DNA of 64,000 bases from NCBI GenBank assembly GCA_903939755.1, contig CAJAII010000077.1, positions 186,001 through 250,000 of the forward strand. The letters are read 5' to 3'. The notes beneath the pieces are model-generated. The model ran no database searches and was not told the DNA's origin. It saw nothing but the letters and a program-made list of their open reading frames with translations. The DNA comes from an uncultured Flavobacteriales bacterium. Lineage in GTDB: Bacteria > Bacteroidota > Bacteroidia > Flavobacteriales_D > Crocinitomicaceae. The position numbers and the translations under genes were made by a program. Positions within the stretch are counted from its first letter, which is position 1, and every line of letters begins with the position of its first letter. Shown piece after piece: positions 36,414-45,207 of this stretch.

Positions 36414-38465
36414 ATGAAAATAGTAAATAGAGAATTAAGTTGGCTATGCTTTAATGACAGGGTATTACAAGAAGCGTTAGATGAGAAAGTCCCCCTTATT
36501 GAACGGATGCGTTTTCTCGGGATTTACTCTAATAACCTGGATGAGTTTTATCGTGTCAGGGTAGCAAATGTCAGACGAATGAGCTTTTTTCGTCAGAAAA
36601 AAATGATTGGTTTTAATGGCAATGCGGAAGAGCTTTACAAAGAAATTCGTCGTGTTGTCTTAAAACAACAGGAAAAATTTGAAAGTGCTTATCAACAAAT
36701 TTTGGTCGGTTTAGAAAAAGTGGGGATAGATCATTTGGATGACAAGACGGTATCTGTATCCCAGAAAAAAATTCTTTCTTCCTACTTCCACAAAGAGCTA
36801 AAACACGCTATTTTTCCAATAATGCTGAGTAAAAAAAATGCCTTTCCACGATTAAGGGATTATGCAATATACTTAGCGGTAAAAATTTCACTAAAAGGGA
36901 AACCTGCCCATTATTCATTAATTCAAGTCCCACAAGAATTATCACGCTTCTATTCCATTAATGAAAAAGGCAAGCATCATGTTATAATACAAGATGATAT
37001 TATTCGCCTTCATTTACAGGAAATTTTTGCTATTTATAATTTCACAACGATTGAAGCATATACGTTTAAGTTTACGCGAGATGCTGAATTAGACCTGGAT
37101 GACGATATTGCCCTTACCTTTTTTGATAAGATTGAAAAAGGGGTTAAGGAAAGGAAAAAGGGTGATCCTGTGCGATTTGTATATGATGAAAACATGCCAA
37201 AAGATTTATTGGATTACCTTTTGGCGTCGTTGAATTTAAAACGTGGCGTAAACACAATTCCGGGAGGAAAGTACCATAACTTTAAAGATTTTATCGGTTT
37301 TCCCACATTTGACCTGCCTGAATTACAGTATCCTGTGCAAGCCCCCTGCGCACATCTATTATTAGAGAATGTGCATAGTTTGCTTGATGTAATTGGAAAA
37401 CAAGATGTCTTTTTGCATTTTCCCTACCAAAAGTTTGACTACGTAGTCGATATTTTACGTGAAGCTGCGATAGATCCCTACGTAAAGGAAATAAAAATAA
37501 ACATTTACCGTGTCGCCAAAAAATCACAGATAATGAACGCTCTTTTAGCGGCGGTCTTCAATGGGAAAACGGTAACGGTAATCATGGAATTACAAGCTCG
37601 CTTTGATGAGGCAAATAATCTTTATTGGTCAAATCGGCTTCGTGAAAATGGCGCGAGGGTTATTCATGGGACACAAAACCTTAAGGTGCATTCAAAAATG
37701 ATGCAGATTACTCGTGTCATTGATAAGAAAGAACATTTTATCAGCTACATAGGAACTGGAAATTTCAATGAAAAATCAGCAAAGACATACACCGATTTTG
37801 CTTTATTAACATCTAATGCTTCTTTGTCAAATGAAATTAAAAAGGTGTTTCGTTTATTAGAAAACAACTTAGATCGAGCCTTGTTTAGGCATTTAATTGT
37901 TTCTCCTATAAACACAAGACGTAAAATTTACAAGTTAATAGATGGTGAGATTGACAATGTAAAGAAGGGATTACCGGCAGGAATAAAGATCAAGCTGAAC
38001 AACTTAACCGACGTTCCGCTCATAGAAAAATTATACGAAGCAAGTGCCGCGGGGGTTAAAATAGAAATGATAATCCGTGGGATTTGTTGCATAAAAACGG
38101 TAGGGAAAGGCATTCCAAAAAACATAACCGTTATTAGTATAGTAGATCGTTATTTAGAACATTCACGCATGCTTGTTTTTGAAAATGCCGGGACGCCACT
38201 TTACTATATTTTAAGTGCTGATTTAATGGAACGAAATATCGACAAACGGATTGAGGTTGGAATTCCAATTTATGATGAATCAATACAAAAAGAACTCGCG
38301 CTTATTTTTGACTTTCAATGGAAGGGCAGCGTTAAATCTCGCTTAATTACCGGTGATTTTAAAAATATTTATCGCGCAACAAACCTTGCCCCTTTTCACG
38401 CGCAAGTAGAAACATACAAGCACTATTTAGCGTTGAGTCAAATCCCCACTAAATCAATTAATTGA
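36414..38465 (+). CDS. ppk: Polyphosphate kinase 1
   Basis: 683 aa, the length of PPK1. It makes polyphosphate from ATP reversibly. Seen: the N-terminal NRELSWLCFNDRVLQEA signature, the phosphorylated His in LKVHSKMM (His 426), nearby His 418 in RVIHGTQNLK, and the basic GTGNFNEKSAKTYTDF segment. The 3' end overlaps the convergent glycosyltransferase by 28 nt. No ppx or pst gene is adjacent. Confidence 0.95.
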   Translation: MKIVNRELSWLCFNDRVLQEALDEKVPLIERMRFLGIYSNNLDEFYRVRVANVRRMSFFRQKKMIGFNGNAEELYKEIRRVVLKQQEKFESAYQQILVGLEKVGIDHLDDKTVSVSQKKILSSYFHKELKHAIFPIMLSKKNAFPRLRDYAIYLAVKISLKGKPAHYSLIQVPQELSRFYSINEKGKHHVIIQDDIIRLHLQEIFAIYNFTTIEAYTFKFTRDAELDLDDDIALTFFDKIEKGVKERKKGDPVRFVYDENMPKDLLDYLLASLNLKRGVNTIPGGKYHNFKDFIGFPTFDLPELQYPVQAPCAHLLLENVHSLLDVIGKQDVFLHFPYQKFDYVVDILREAAIDPYVKEIKINIYRVAKKSQIMNALLAAVFNGKTVTVIMELQARFDEANNLYWSNRLRENGARVIHGTQNLKVHSKMMQITRVIDKKEHFISYIGTGNFNEKSAKTYTDFALLTSNASLSNEIKKVFRLLENNLDRALFRHLIVSPINTRRKIYKLIDGEIDNVKKGLPAGIKIKLNNLTDVPLIEKLYEASAAGVKIEMIIRGICCIKTVGKGIPKNITVISIVDRYLEHSRMLVFENAGTPLYYILSADLMERNIDKRIEVGIPIYDESIQKELALIFDFQWKGSVKSRLITGDFKNIYRATNLAPFHAQVETYKHYLALSQIPTKSIN

Positions 38466-39472
38466 GGTGATGTAGATTCGTTTTCAAATGGCCATAAATC
38501 CTTGAAAATCGTGTCAATGATCTGTTCTGTTCTGTTCGGATAATTTACCGCTATTTGATTTGAACTCATAAGCCAAGAGCTAATTGTTCTACGGTGTAAT
38601 AAACAAAGCTTATCTAAAATAATTACCCCTAAATTTTTAAGGCTCTGCGCATTACAAAGTTGTTCGTATTGGCCCATCATTGGTATTACTAATAGTTTTT
38701 TATTAAGAAACAATGCTTCGGCTGGTAATTCAAACCCTGCGCCGCACAACACCCCTTCTGATGTCCTTAAGCTTTCAGTGAAAGTTTTTGAATCTATCGG
38801 ATTTACCCACACATTGTTTACGCGGTAGCGACACGTCGCATATTTCGAAAAAACATGCCACTCCACTTTAAAATGCATTAAGGTTTGAACGATGAAATCG
38901 TCGTGATAAGCAGGCAAATAAACGGTGTAATGTCCACGGTTTTCCGATTCCAATTGCCTTATATTTTCTCTGATGACCGGGGTAAAAATTGATGAAGCGT
39001 AAGATTCGAAATGAAAACCATATTTGTGGGGGCTTGGGCAATAATTTCCCAAAATAAAATTTCCAATTCTGTGTTTGTCTAGCGGTTTGGGTGAATTTGG
39101 ATGAGAAACCGCCGCCTGATGGCTTAATTCTACCGACTTTACGCCATGATACTTTGCAGACCATGCAGAAATTGGTTCAAAATCACTAATAATTAAGTCG
39201 TATTTTTTAGCAGGAAACTGGCGAATTTCTTTAAAAAACGTAAAGATGTTCGTGTTAACGGCCGTTTTTATGATGTCAACCTTTCCTTTTTTTGAGGACA
39301 TAAAGCTCATCCCTCTCAGTTGATAGTCAATTGAAAAAGAAGGTGTCAACTGGGATTGCGTTCCACTCACCAAAATGTCTACTTCTGCTCTTTTTTGTAA
39401 GTGCGGGACAATATCCTCTGCCCGACTTAAATGACCGTTTCCGGTTCCTTGTATCGCATATAAAACTTTCAT
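38438..39472 (-). CDS. Glycosyltransferase, MJ1255/VC2487-type
   Basis: 344 aa. The start MKVLYAIQGTGNGHLSRAEDIVPHL has the GTGNGH donor-fold motif of GT-B enzymes in this family, and the C-terminal half has GVLCGAGFELPAEALFLNKKLLVIPMMGQYEQLCNA, the nucleotide-sugar binding region (GxGFE...P...QxEQ). Acceptor unknown; a lipid or sterol is possible. It starts 3 nt after the LpxH-like gene, and this pair commonly lies next to ppk in Bacteroidota. Confidence 0.8.
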   Translation of the reverse strand: MKVLYAIQGTGNGHLSRAEDIVPHLQKRAEVDILVSGTQSQLTPSFSIDYQLRGMSFMSSKKGKVDIIKTAVNTNIFTFFKEIRQFPAKKYDLIISDFEPISAWSAKYHGVKSVELSHQAAVSHPNSPKPLDKHRIGNFILGNYCPSPHKYGFHFESYASSIFTPVIRENIRQLESENRGHYTVYLPAYHDDFIVQTLMHFKVEWHVFSKYATCRYRVNNVWVNPIDSKTFTESLRTSEGVLCGAGFELPAEALFLNKKLLVIPMMGQYEQLCNAQSLKNLGVIILDKLCLLHRRTISSWLMSSNQIAVNYPNRTEQIIDTIFKDLWPFENESTSPQLIDLVGI

Positions 39473-39475
39473 AAC

Positions 39476-40318
39476 TTACGCTTTTACGATGTTTTGGGTA
39501 ATTTCCGCGAGTAAAACCTCTATTGAAAGTTCCTCTTTCCGAGATTTTATCAATTCACTTTTTATGTTTTTTAGTGGCCCTTGGTCCTCAAAATAAAGTT
39601 TCCAAGCACCATCATGGTATTCTAGTGCTGTTGAATTTTCAACCCAATCCCCTGAATTAAGGTACATCACCTTTTCACCATTCTTCGTTTGTATTTGTTT
39701 GATTTCTGGTTGGTGAATGTGGCCACAAACCACATAATCATAGCCATTCGCAATCGCAAGCTCAGCAGCGGTTAGCTCAAAATTACTCACGTAACTTACA
39801 ACCCCCTTCACGCTATTTTTTATTTTTTTTGATAATGAGATTCTTCCTCTGCCCAGTTTTTCGCTGATCCAATTCATGAAGGTGTTTATCATTATTAGTA
39901 TGTCGTACCCTTTTCCCCCAAGCTTTGCTAGCCATTTAGAATGTCGCATGGTGGTGTCAAATACATCGCCGTGAAAGATCCAAGCGCGCCCGGTTGGTAG
40001 GTTTAGCACAATTTTATTTACTATTTCGAAATTTGCAATTTTAAACCCCGTAAATCTCCGCAACATTTCATCGTGATTTCCCGTGACATAATAAACCATC
40101 GTGCCCTGACTTAGGAAAGAGGTTATTTCTCTAATTACTTGCATGTGCGCCACGGGAAAATAGCGCTTTGAAAATTGCCAAATATCAATAATGTCGCCAT
40201 TCAATACCAAGGTCTTTGGCTTAATGCTCCTCAAGTATTTAACTAACTCTTCTGCGCGGGAACCATAGGTTCCTAAATGTACATCGGAAATCACAACCAA
40301 GTCTACTTCTCGTCTCAT
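39476..40318 (-). CDS. LpxH-like metallophosphoesterase
   Basis: About 280 aa. The calcineurin-like metal motifs are in order: ISDVHLGTYG, LNGDIIDIW, VTGNHDEMLR, IFHGDVFD and CGHIHQPEI. The family includes UDP-2,3-diacylglucosamine hydrolase of lipid A synthesis, but many related proteins have other substrates, so the specific reaction is not assigned. ATG 40318 is chosen over an upstream TTG. It is the first gene of a two-gene minus-strand unit with the glycosyltransferase. Confidence 0.82.
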   Translation of the reverse strand: MRREVDLVVISDVHLGTYGSRAEELVKYLRSIKPKTLVLNGDIIDIWQFSKRYFPVAHMQVIREITSFLSQGTMVYYVTGNHDEMLRRFTGFKIANFEIVNKIVLNLPTGRAWIFHGDVFDTTMRHSKWLAKLGGKGYDILIMINTFMNWISEKLGRGRISLSKKIKNSVKGVVSYVSNFELTAAELAIANGYDYVVCGHIHQPEIKQIQTKNGEKVMYLNSGDWVENSTALEYHDGAWKLYFEDQGPLKNIKSELIKSRKEELSIEVLLAEITQNIVKA

Positions 40319-40376
40319 ACTCTTAATTTCCAACAAAGATGGACCTTTGATGTTTCCTGAGTTTTAAGAAAACATT

Positions 40377-40404
40377 AAGGGGTAAATAGATATTAATACC
40401 CCTT
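40377..40404. repeat. Short inverted repeat
   Basis: AAGGGGTA (40377-40384) and its exact complement TACCCCTT (40397-40404) are separated by 12 nt in the gap between the LpxH-like gene and galE. It could fold in either transcript or bind a dimeric regulator. Confidence 0.5.
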
Positions 40405-40422
40405 TGTTTAAAACTGGATTGA

Positions 40423-40471
40423 GTGCTTTCTTTAGAATAGTTATATATTCTAAACTTATCTGAGAAAGCAC
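40423..40471. repeat. Nested inverted repeat between lpxH-like gene and galE
   Basis: Outer arms GTGCTTTCT (40423-40431) and AGAAAGCAC (40463-40471) pair perfectly; inner arms TTAGAATA (40432-40439) and TATTCTAA (40446-40453) pair around a 6-nt loop. A run of A follows on the plus strand, so it is not a plus-strand terminator. It lies about 100 nt before galE and 105 nt before the divergent gene. Confidence 0.6.
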
Positions 40472-40556
40472 AAAAAAAACACCTAAGACCTTCACTTTTT
40501 TAATCCTCTGTTTACAATACGAATGAGGGGCCCTTATCAATTAATTGATTTTCTAC

Positions 40557-40564
40557 TACCTTTG
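40557..40564 (+). promoter_or_regulatory. -7 element abutting the galE start
   Basis: TACCTTTG lies only 4 nt before the ATG at 40569. Transcription would start at or next to the A of the ATG, giving a leaderless mRNA. Confidence 0.55.
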
Positions 40565-40568
40565 AGCT

Positions 40569-41597
40569 ATGTCTAAGAAGGTTTTAATAACTGGTGGAGC
40601 CGGATATATTGGCGCACATACCGTTGATGCATTAGTAAGAAGTGGCTACACACCTATTATTGTAGATGATTTTCGGAATAGTAATCCTAGTGTTATACAG
40701 GGTTTAAGTAAATTGATAGGTTTCGAACCCGTGTTTTTCAAGATTGACATCTGTGATAAAAAGGCCTTGAAAGAAGTTTTCACGAAACATGAAATAAATG
40801 CTGTTATCCATTTTGCCGCATTTAAAGCGGTAGGTGAATCTGTTCTAGAGCCGTTAAAATATTATCAAAACAACCTCATCGGGCTGCTGAATATTTTAGA
40901 ATGCATGGAAGTATTTGGTGTGAATGAGTTCGTTTTTTCTTCCTCTTGTACCGTTTATGGTGAACCAGATTCCATTAAAGAAGTGAACGAAAAAACACCC
41001 AAACAACTCCCTTCCTCGCCCTATGGCTATACGAAGTGGATGGCCGAACAGATTATTGCCGATTATGCGAAAGCACATAGTAGTTTTAAAGTTATCTGTT
41101 TACGATATTTCAATCCTATTGGTGCCCATCCCGGCGGATTAATCGGCGAATTACCCATAGGGAAACCAAATAATTTATTGCCCTTTATTACGCAAACCGC
41201 TATTGGAAAACACAGCAAATTATTGGTTTTTGGGAATGATTACCCTACGATAGATGGAACTTGCATAAGAGATTACATACACGTGATGGATTTAGCGGAC
41301 GCACATATAAAAGCCGTCGAAGCTTTTGGCAATAATTCAATTGGGTCCTGTGAATATATTAATGTCGGTACCGGAAAAGGAACCAGTGTGCTTCAAATGA
41401 TTCAAGCTTTTGAAGAAGTTAGCGGTACAAAACTTCCCTGGGAATTTGCTCCGAGGAGACCTGGAGATGTCATTGAAATATACGCTAACGTCGACCTTGC
41501 TAAATCCATGTTAAACTGGGAGGTACAATTTTCCTACAAAGATGCCATAAAAGACGCCTGGAATTGGGAGCTCTCAAATCAAAAGAAAAATCGCTAA
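40569..41597 (+). CDS. galE: UDP-glucose 4-epimerase
   Basis: 342 aa short-chain dehydrogenase-fold enzyme that interconverts UDP-glucose and UDP-galactose (or the GlcNAc forms). Seen: NAD-binding GGAGYIG (residues 8-14), the catalytic SSSCTVYG and YGYTK (Tyr-x3-Lys, about residue 151), and RYFNPIGAHPGGLIGE typical of GalE. It starts a plus-strand unit: the TatD gene begins on the base after its stop codon, and the asparaginase gene follows. Confidence 0.93.
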   Translation: MSKKVLITGGAGYIGAHTVDALVRSGYTPIIVDDFRNSNPSVIQGLSKLIGFEPVFFKIDICDKKALKEVFTKHEINAVIHFAAFKAVGESVLEPLKYYQNNLIGLLNILECMEVFGVNEFVFSSSCTVYGEPDSIKEVNEKTPKQLPSSPYGYTKWMAEQIIADYAKAHSSFKVICLRYFNPIGAHPGGLIGELPIGKPNNLLPFITQTAIGKHSKLLVFGNDYPTIDGTCIRDYIHVMDLADAHIKAVEAFGNNSIGSCEYINVGTGKGTSVLQMIQAFEEVSGTKLPWEFAPRRPGDVIEIYANVDLAKSMLNWEVQFSYKDAIKDAWNWELSNQKKNR

Positions 41598-42383
41598 ATG
41601 CAATTTATAGACACACATGCTCACACCTATGATGAAGCTTTTCTGGGTGATATAGACGCCACGATTTCTAGTGCAAAAGAGGCCGGTATTACAAAAATAT
41701 TAATGCCCAATATTGATGTGGAGAGCATTGAACCTATGTTTGCCATTCAAGAAAAATATCCAACTTGTATTCCTATGATGGGACTTCATCCCGCTTATGT
41801 TAAGGCAGACTGGGAAGAGCAATTAGAGAAAATTGAGGGTTATTTATTTGCTGATCCGCTTAGATTTTGTGCCATAGGAGAAATCGGGATGGATCTCTAT
41901 TGGGACAAATCGTTTCTTGAAGAACAAAAAATAGCCTTTATTCAACAAATTCAATGGGCAAAAAAACTTGACTTACCCATTGCTATACACGCTCGTGATG
42001 CCTTTAATGAAATCTTCGAAATATTAGATAAAGAAAATGATGACAAACTAAAAGGAGTATTTCATTGCTTTACAGGGAATACAACACAAGCAAAACATAT
42101 AAAAAATTATGGGGGCTTTTTATTAGGAATTGGTGGCGTATTAACGTACAAAAATTCAGAACTTGGAGACACCCTCAAGCAAGCTGTTTCATTAGAAGAC
42201 CTGGTACTAGAAACGGACGCCCCGTATTTGCCTCCTGTTCCCTACAGAGGGAAACGAAATGAATCCGCTTATATGCTAGAGGTGGCTTATAAATTGGTTG
42301 ATTTGTATCAGGTCCCACTTGAAGAAGTAGCTAGAATAAGCTCGCTAAATGCAGAGGAACTTTTTCAATTAAAACGATTCTAA
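41598..42383 (+). CDS. TatD family metal-dependent hydrolase
   Basis: 261 aa TIM-barrel hydrolase. Metal ligands: DTHAH (residues 4-8), GEIGMD (about residue 97), IHARDAF and FHCFTG, and the late ETDAPYLPP motif. TatD enzymes are 3'-5' DNA exonucleases/DNases or D-aminoacyl-type hydrolases; the exact activity of this paralogue is not known. The ATG abuts the galE stop (TAAATG), so translation is probably coupled. Confidence 0.92.
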   Translation: MQFIDTHAHTYDEAFLGDIDATISSAKEAGITKILMPNIDVESIEPMFAIQEKYPTCIPMMGLHPAYVKADWEEQLEKIEGYLFADPLRFCAIGEIGMDLYWDKSFLEEQKIAFIQQIQWAKKLDLPIAIHARDAFNEIFEILDKENDDKLKGVFHCFTGNTTQAKHIKNYGGFLLGIGGVLTYKNSELGDTLKQAVSLEDLVLETDAPYLPPVPYRGKRNESAYMLEVAYKLVDLYQVPLEEVARISSLNAEELFQLKRF

Positions 42384-42384
42384 T

Positions 42385-43410
42385 ATGAAAGCAAAGATAT
42401 TACTCATCTACACCGGGGGAACGATCGGAATGATCAAAGACCTTCGAACCGGGGAGCTTAAAAGTCTCGATTTTAATTATGTGTTTGATCACATACCTGA
42501 ATTGGAAAGACTCCATGTCGAATTAAGTAGTATTAGTTTTGATAAAGCGATTGATTCCTCAGACATGACTTATGCACATTGGAAACAATTGGTAGATATT
42601 CTCAGTGATAATTATGAAACGTATGATGGATTTGTGGTACTTCATGGTTCAGATACCATGGCGTATAGCGCATCCGCATTAAGCTTCATGCTGCAAGGCC
42701 TAACAAAACCAATTATCCTTACGGGATCGCAATTGCCAATTGGAACCATACGAACAGACGGAAAAGAGAATTTAATAACCGCGGTTGAAATCGCTGCGGC
42801 AAAAAACGCTGACGGATCTTCTACCGTGCAAGAAGTGGCGATCTACTTTGAGTACTCCCTTTATCGAGGAAATCGTTGCACTAAAATCTCCGCCAATCAA
42901 TTTGAGGCATTTACCTCGCCAAATTATCCGCCGTTAGCAGTTGCTGGTGTGACGATTCAATATCAACTTGGTCAAGACTCTATTAAAAAAAGACCCGTAC
43001 TTCAAGTTTATAAAAATTTAGAACCGCGTATAGGTTTGCTAAAAATATATCCTAGCATTCCTTTTGAAAACTATGCCTTTCTTTTTAATGCCGAACATTT
43101 TAAAGGTATTGTATTGGAAACATTTGGCGCTGGAAATGCACCGAATAATCAAGACATGATTGATTTGATTACCAACTATATCGCAGCAGGGGGAATTGTG
43201 CTAAATGTTACTCAATGTTCCTCCGGTTCGGTGCAACAAGGCCAATATCAAACCAGCTCGTTTTTTGAAAAAATTGGGGTGGTTAGCGGAAAGGACATGA
43301 CTACCGAGGCGGCTCTTGCAAAGTTGATGTATGTGTTGGGTAGAAATGAAAAGCACTCGGATAGTATCGCCCTACTTCAACAAAACATTGTTGGAGAAAT
43401 GAGTGTATAG
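42385..43410 (+). CDS. ansA: Type I L-asparaginase
   Basis: 341 aa cytoplasmic-type asparaginase (no signal peptide), hydrolysing asparagine to aspartate and ammonia. Catalytic threonines are in LIYTGGTIGMI (about residues 9-13) and VLHGSDTMAYSA (about 89-93), with the Lys in the TDGKENLITA segment (about 128). It begins 1 nt after the TatD gene and ends 11 nt from the convergent TSUP gene. Confidence 0.93.
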   Translation: MKAKILLIYTGGTIGMIKDLRTGELKSLDFNYVFDHIPELERLHVELSSISFDKAIDSSDMTYAHWKQLVDILSDNYETYDGFVVLHGSDTMAYSASALSFMLQGLTKPIILTGSQLPIGTIRTDGKENLITAVEIAAAKNADGSSTVQEVAIYFEYSLYRGNRCTKISANQFEAFTSPNYPPLAVAGVTIQYQLGQDSIKKRPVLQVYKNLEPRIGLLKIYPSIPFENYAFLFNAEHFKGIVLETFGAGNAPNNQDMIDLITNYIAAGGIVLNVTQCSSGSVQQGQYQTSSFFEKIGVVSGKDMTTEAALAKLMYVLGRNEKHSDSIALLQQNIVGEMSV

Positions 43411-43421
43411 CAGGTTTTTAA

Positions 43422-44159
43422 TCAGGATACATAATGCCAAATATTCTTGCCTAACATTACTATTCCTATTATTAATATTAAAAAAAGAACGAAATATTTA
43501 AATTGAAACTGAGAGAACTTACTTAGAATTTTTTTTCCTAAATAAGATCCCAAAACACTCACTACCATAAGAATAGGTATTAAATAGAGATCATGTTGGT
43601 GAAAGTAACCATTAAAAAAATACACAACACTTCGGCTACAATCCAGGCCCAAGTCAATAATTGAAGAAGTAGTAATAAAAATTTGTTTTTCAAGATCAAA
43701 TGCCGCCAAAGTCAATCCCCTTATAGCGCCACCAGACCCTAAAATTCCTGTCGTAATACCTGATAAGGCACCACCAATTATTGAGTTTAAAAAAGTGGGC
43801 TTAATGGTTAAACTTTTATATAAAATTAAACTCAAACTAATGATAATTAAAAAAACAGCATATGTAATTTCTAGCATTTTATTGTCTATATACTTACTTA
43901 AGAAGGCGCCGATAACAGCGAAAATTACCGAAGGGATTCCAATGTTGAGAATGAGTCTTTTATTAATCCCCTTCCTAAAAACAGCCAATTTTGAAATATT
44001 ACTAAAAATATGGAACAATGCTGTTATTCCTAAAACGGAATGAAAATCAAAAAACAGGCCGGCTAAAGGAACAAAAAAAAGTGAGGAGCCGAAACCACCA
44101 ACCGTTCCTAGAATTTCAGAAAGCAAGGCTAAAAAAATAAATAAAATAAGAAATTCCAC
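43422..44159 (-). CDS. TSUP (TauE/SafE) family membrane permease
   Basis: 245 aa with about eight hydrophobic segments. The repeated sequence ETLGTVGGFGSSLFFVPLAG and the later GGALSGITTGILGSGGAIRGL match the two Gly-rich halves of the TSUP/sulfite-exporter fold. These permeases move sulfite, sulfoacetate or other organic anions; the substrate is unknown. GTG start at 44159. It borders the accessory block. Confidence 0.82.
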   Translation of the reverse strand: MEFLILFIFLALLSEILGTVGGFGSSLFFVPLAGLFFDFHSVLGITALFHIFSNISKLAVFRKGINKRLILNIGIPSVIFAVIGAFLSKYIDNKMLEITYAVFLIIISLSLILYKSLTIKPTFLNSIIGGALSGITTGILGSGGAIRGLTLAAFDLEKQIFITTSSIIDLGLDCSRSVVYFFNGYFHQHDLYLIPILMVVSVLGSYLGKKILSKFSQFQFKYFVLFLILIIGIVMLGKNIWHYVS

Positions 44160-44751
44160 GCTGTAACTTTTTTATACAAATTATGTCAAATTAAATAACC
44201 CATTTAACATTTTTTAAGATTATTACAAAGATACTTGTTTTGTTTTTGACACTTCTCTCACAAAAGTACGCGTAGATTACGCGTTAAAAACGCGTGATCC
44301 CGGAAGGGGGTCGCTTCATAATAATTAAAGCCATGCCGCGTTGCGGCAGCTGTCTTTTTTTGTTCCACTTCACCTTAAAGCAAGCTTTAGGAAGGGTTTT
44401 TGGGCTAATCGTTGGTTTAGGAATGAAAAAGTGCTATTAAGCTATACAAGGATAGATTCTAAAAATGTTAGTACATGTACTTAAAATTCCATCGTGCATA
44501 ATAATGCACGATCAACACAAAACCCTTGTAAACACTTAAAATTAGGGCTGTTTAAAAAAGAATTGATTAATTCGTGAAGTTTGGATCCCTACAAAACTAT
44601 TGTGATTTTGGAATATATTTGACCAACGAAATTAATCCCATTGAACGGTAATAAATTGAGTGATAATTTTGTCTTGGATTGAAATACTTAAAGAAAAAAT
44701 TTGACTTAAACATTTCTAAACATAAAGTAGGGTGATAAAAATTTATTAAAA
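44160..44751. other. Non-coding stretch at left edge of accessory block
   Basis: 592 nt between the TSUP gene and the first small peptide frame. It holds direct-repeat copy A (44274-44390) with its terminator-like hairpin (44326-44357, AAAGCCA and TGTCTTT arms, T-run) and a TATATTTG element at 44614-44621. The frame encoding MPRCGSCLFLFH within the repeat is judged non-coding. No protein gene is supported here. Confidence 0.6.
44274..44390 (+). repeat. Direct repeat copy A (117 bp), left boundary of accessory block
   Basis: Nearly identical to 53910-54027 in the same orientation; the differences I could see are a few bases near ACGCGTT/ACGCGCC and GCGGCAGCTGTC/GCGGTAGCTGGC. It contains potential hairpins: ACGCGTT/AACGCGT, GATCCC/GGGGTC, GCCGC-GTT-GCGGC followed by a T-run, and CCTTAAAGC/GCTTTAGG. 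Nothing is transcribed towards it on the plus strand, so its terminator-like fold belongs to the repeat itself. Confidence 0.85.
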
Positions 44752-44919
44752 ATGAAAATGTTAATTTATAGCGTTTTATTCTTTGCCTCAATTAACACTA
44801 GAACTCTATCTACAATTTTTAATGTTCAGAGGACGCTTACCAAAAGTAATAAAAAAAATGTTTTTTTGACTGTCGGAAATTCTGAAACAGCGACAATAAA
44901 TTCTGAAAGTAAGACTTAA
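44752..44919 (+). CDS. Possible 55-residue secreted peptide
   Basis: A 55-codon frame, MKMLIYSVLFFASIN at its start (hydrophobic, signal-like), followed by a polar Thr/Ser/Asn/Lys-rich tail and no cysteines. It lies 17 nt before the Cys-containing peptide gene at 44937 and reads in the same direction. No family is recognised. The frame is A+T-rich, so chance is a real alternative. Confidence 0.35.
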   Translation: MKMLIYSVLFFASINTRTLSTIFNVQRTLTKSNKKNVFLTVGNSETATINSESKT

Positions 44920-44936
44920 CACTTAAATTTTTTCTC

Positions 44937-45113
44937 ATGAAAAAAGTTTTTTTATTGGGCGGTTTTATCGCTTTAATATTTTCATTCTTCAGTTTTAACA
45001 ACACAACCGAAGAAGAAGTTTGTTCTCCACGTGTAATTGAAAAACAATTACGTGATGGATGTTATGGTAGTTCAAATGTCTGTTGTGTTAGCACGGCAGT
45101 TAAACACATGTAA
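44937..45113 (+). CDS. 58-residue secreted Cys-containing peptide
   Basis: 58 codons: basic start (MKKVF), hydrophobic core (LLGGFIALIFSFFSF) and a mature part of about 35 residues with four cysteines (positions 29, 42, 49 and 50, spaced C-x12-C-x6-CC). This suggests an exported, disulfide-bonded peptide. A strong terminator follows 27 nt after the stop. The next genes encode a membrane-anchored protein and a MauE-like redox-associated membrane protein, which fits disulfide handling. Similar small peptides occur near such genes in Bacteroidota, but no named family is claimed. Confidence 0.55.
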   Translation: MKKVFLLGGFIALIFSFFSFNNTTEEEVCSPRVIEKQLRDGCYGSSNVCCVSTAVKHM

Positions 45114-45140
45114 CAATCCATAATTAAAAGCCACAGAAAT

Positions 45141-45170
45141 AAGCCCATCAAAATTTGATGGGCTTTTCTA
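45141..45170 (+). terminator. Rho-independent terminator after the Cys peptide gene
   Basis: AAGCCCATCAAA (45141-45152) pairs with TTTGATGGGCTT (45154-45165) and is followed by TTCT. The fold is nearly symmetric, so it could act on both strands. Confidence 0.8.
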
Positions 45171-45207
45171 TTCTTTAAAAAAATGCATGAATTAAAATCT
45201 TTCAACC

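Noticed and set aside
44332-44450. Short frame MPRCGSCLFLFH in repeat copy A
   Set aside because: It covers a hairpin with a T-run; the same sequence in copy B is followed by different DNA, and the frame diverges there. This is repeat structure, not coding sequence.
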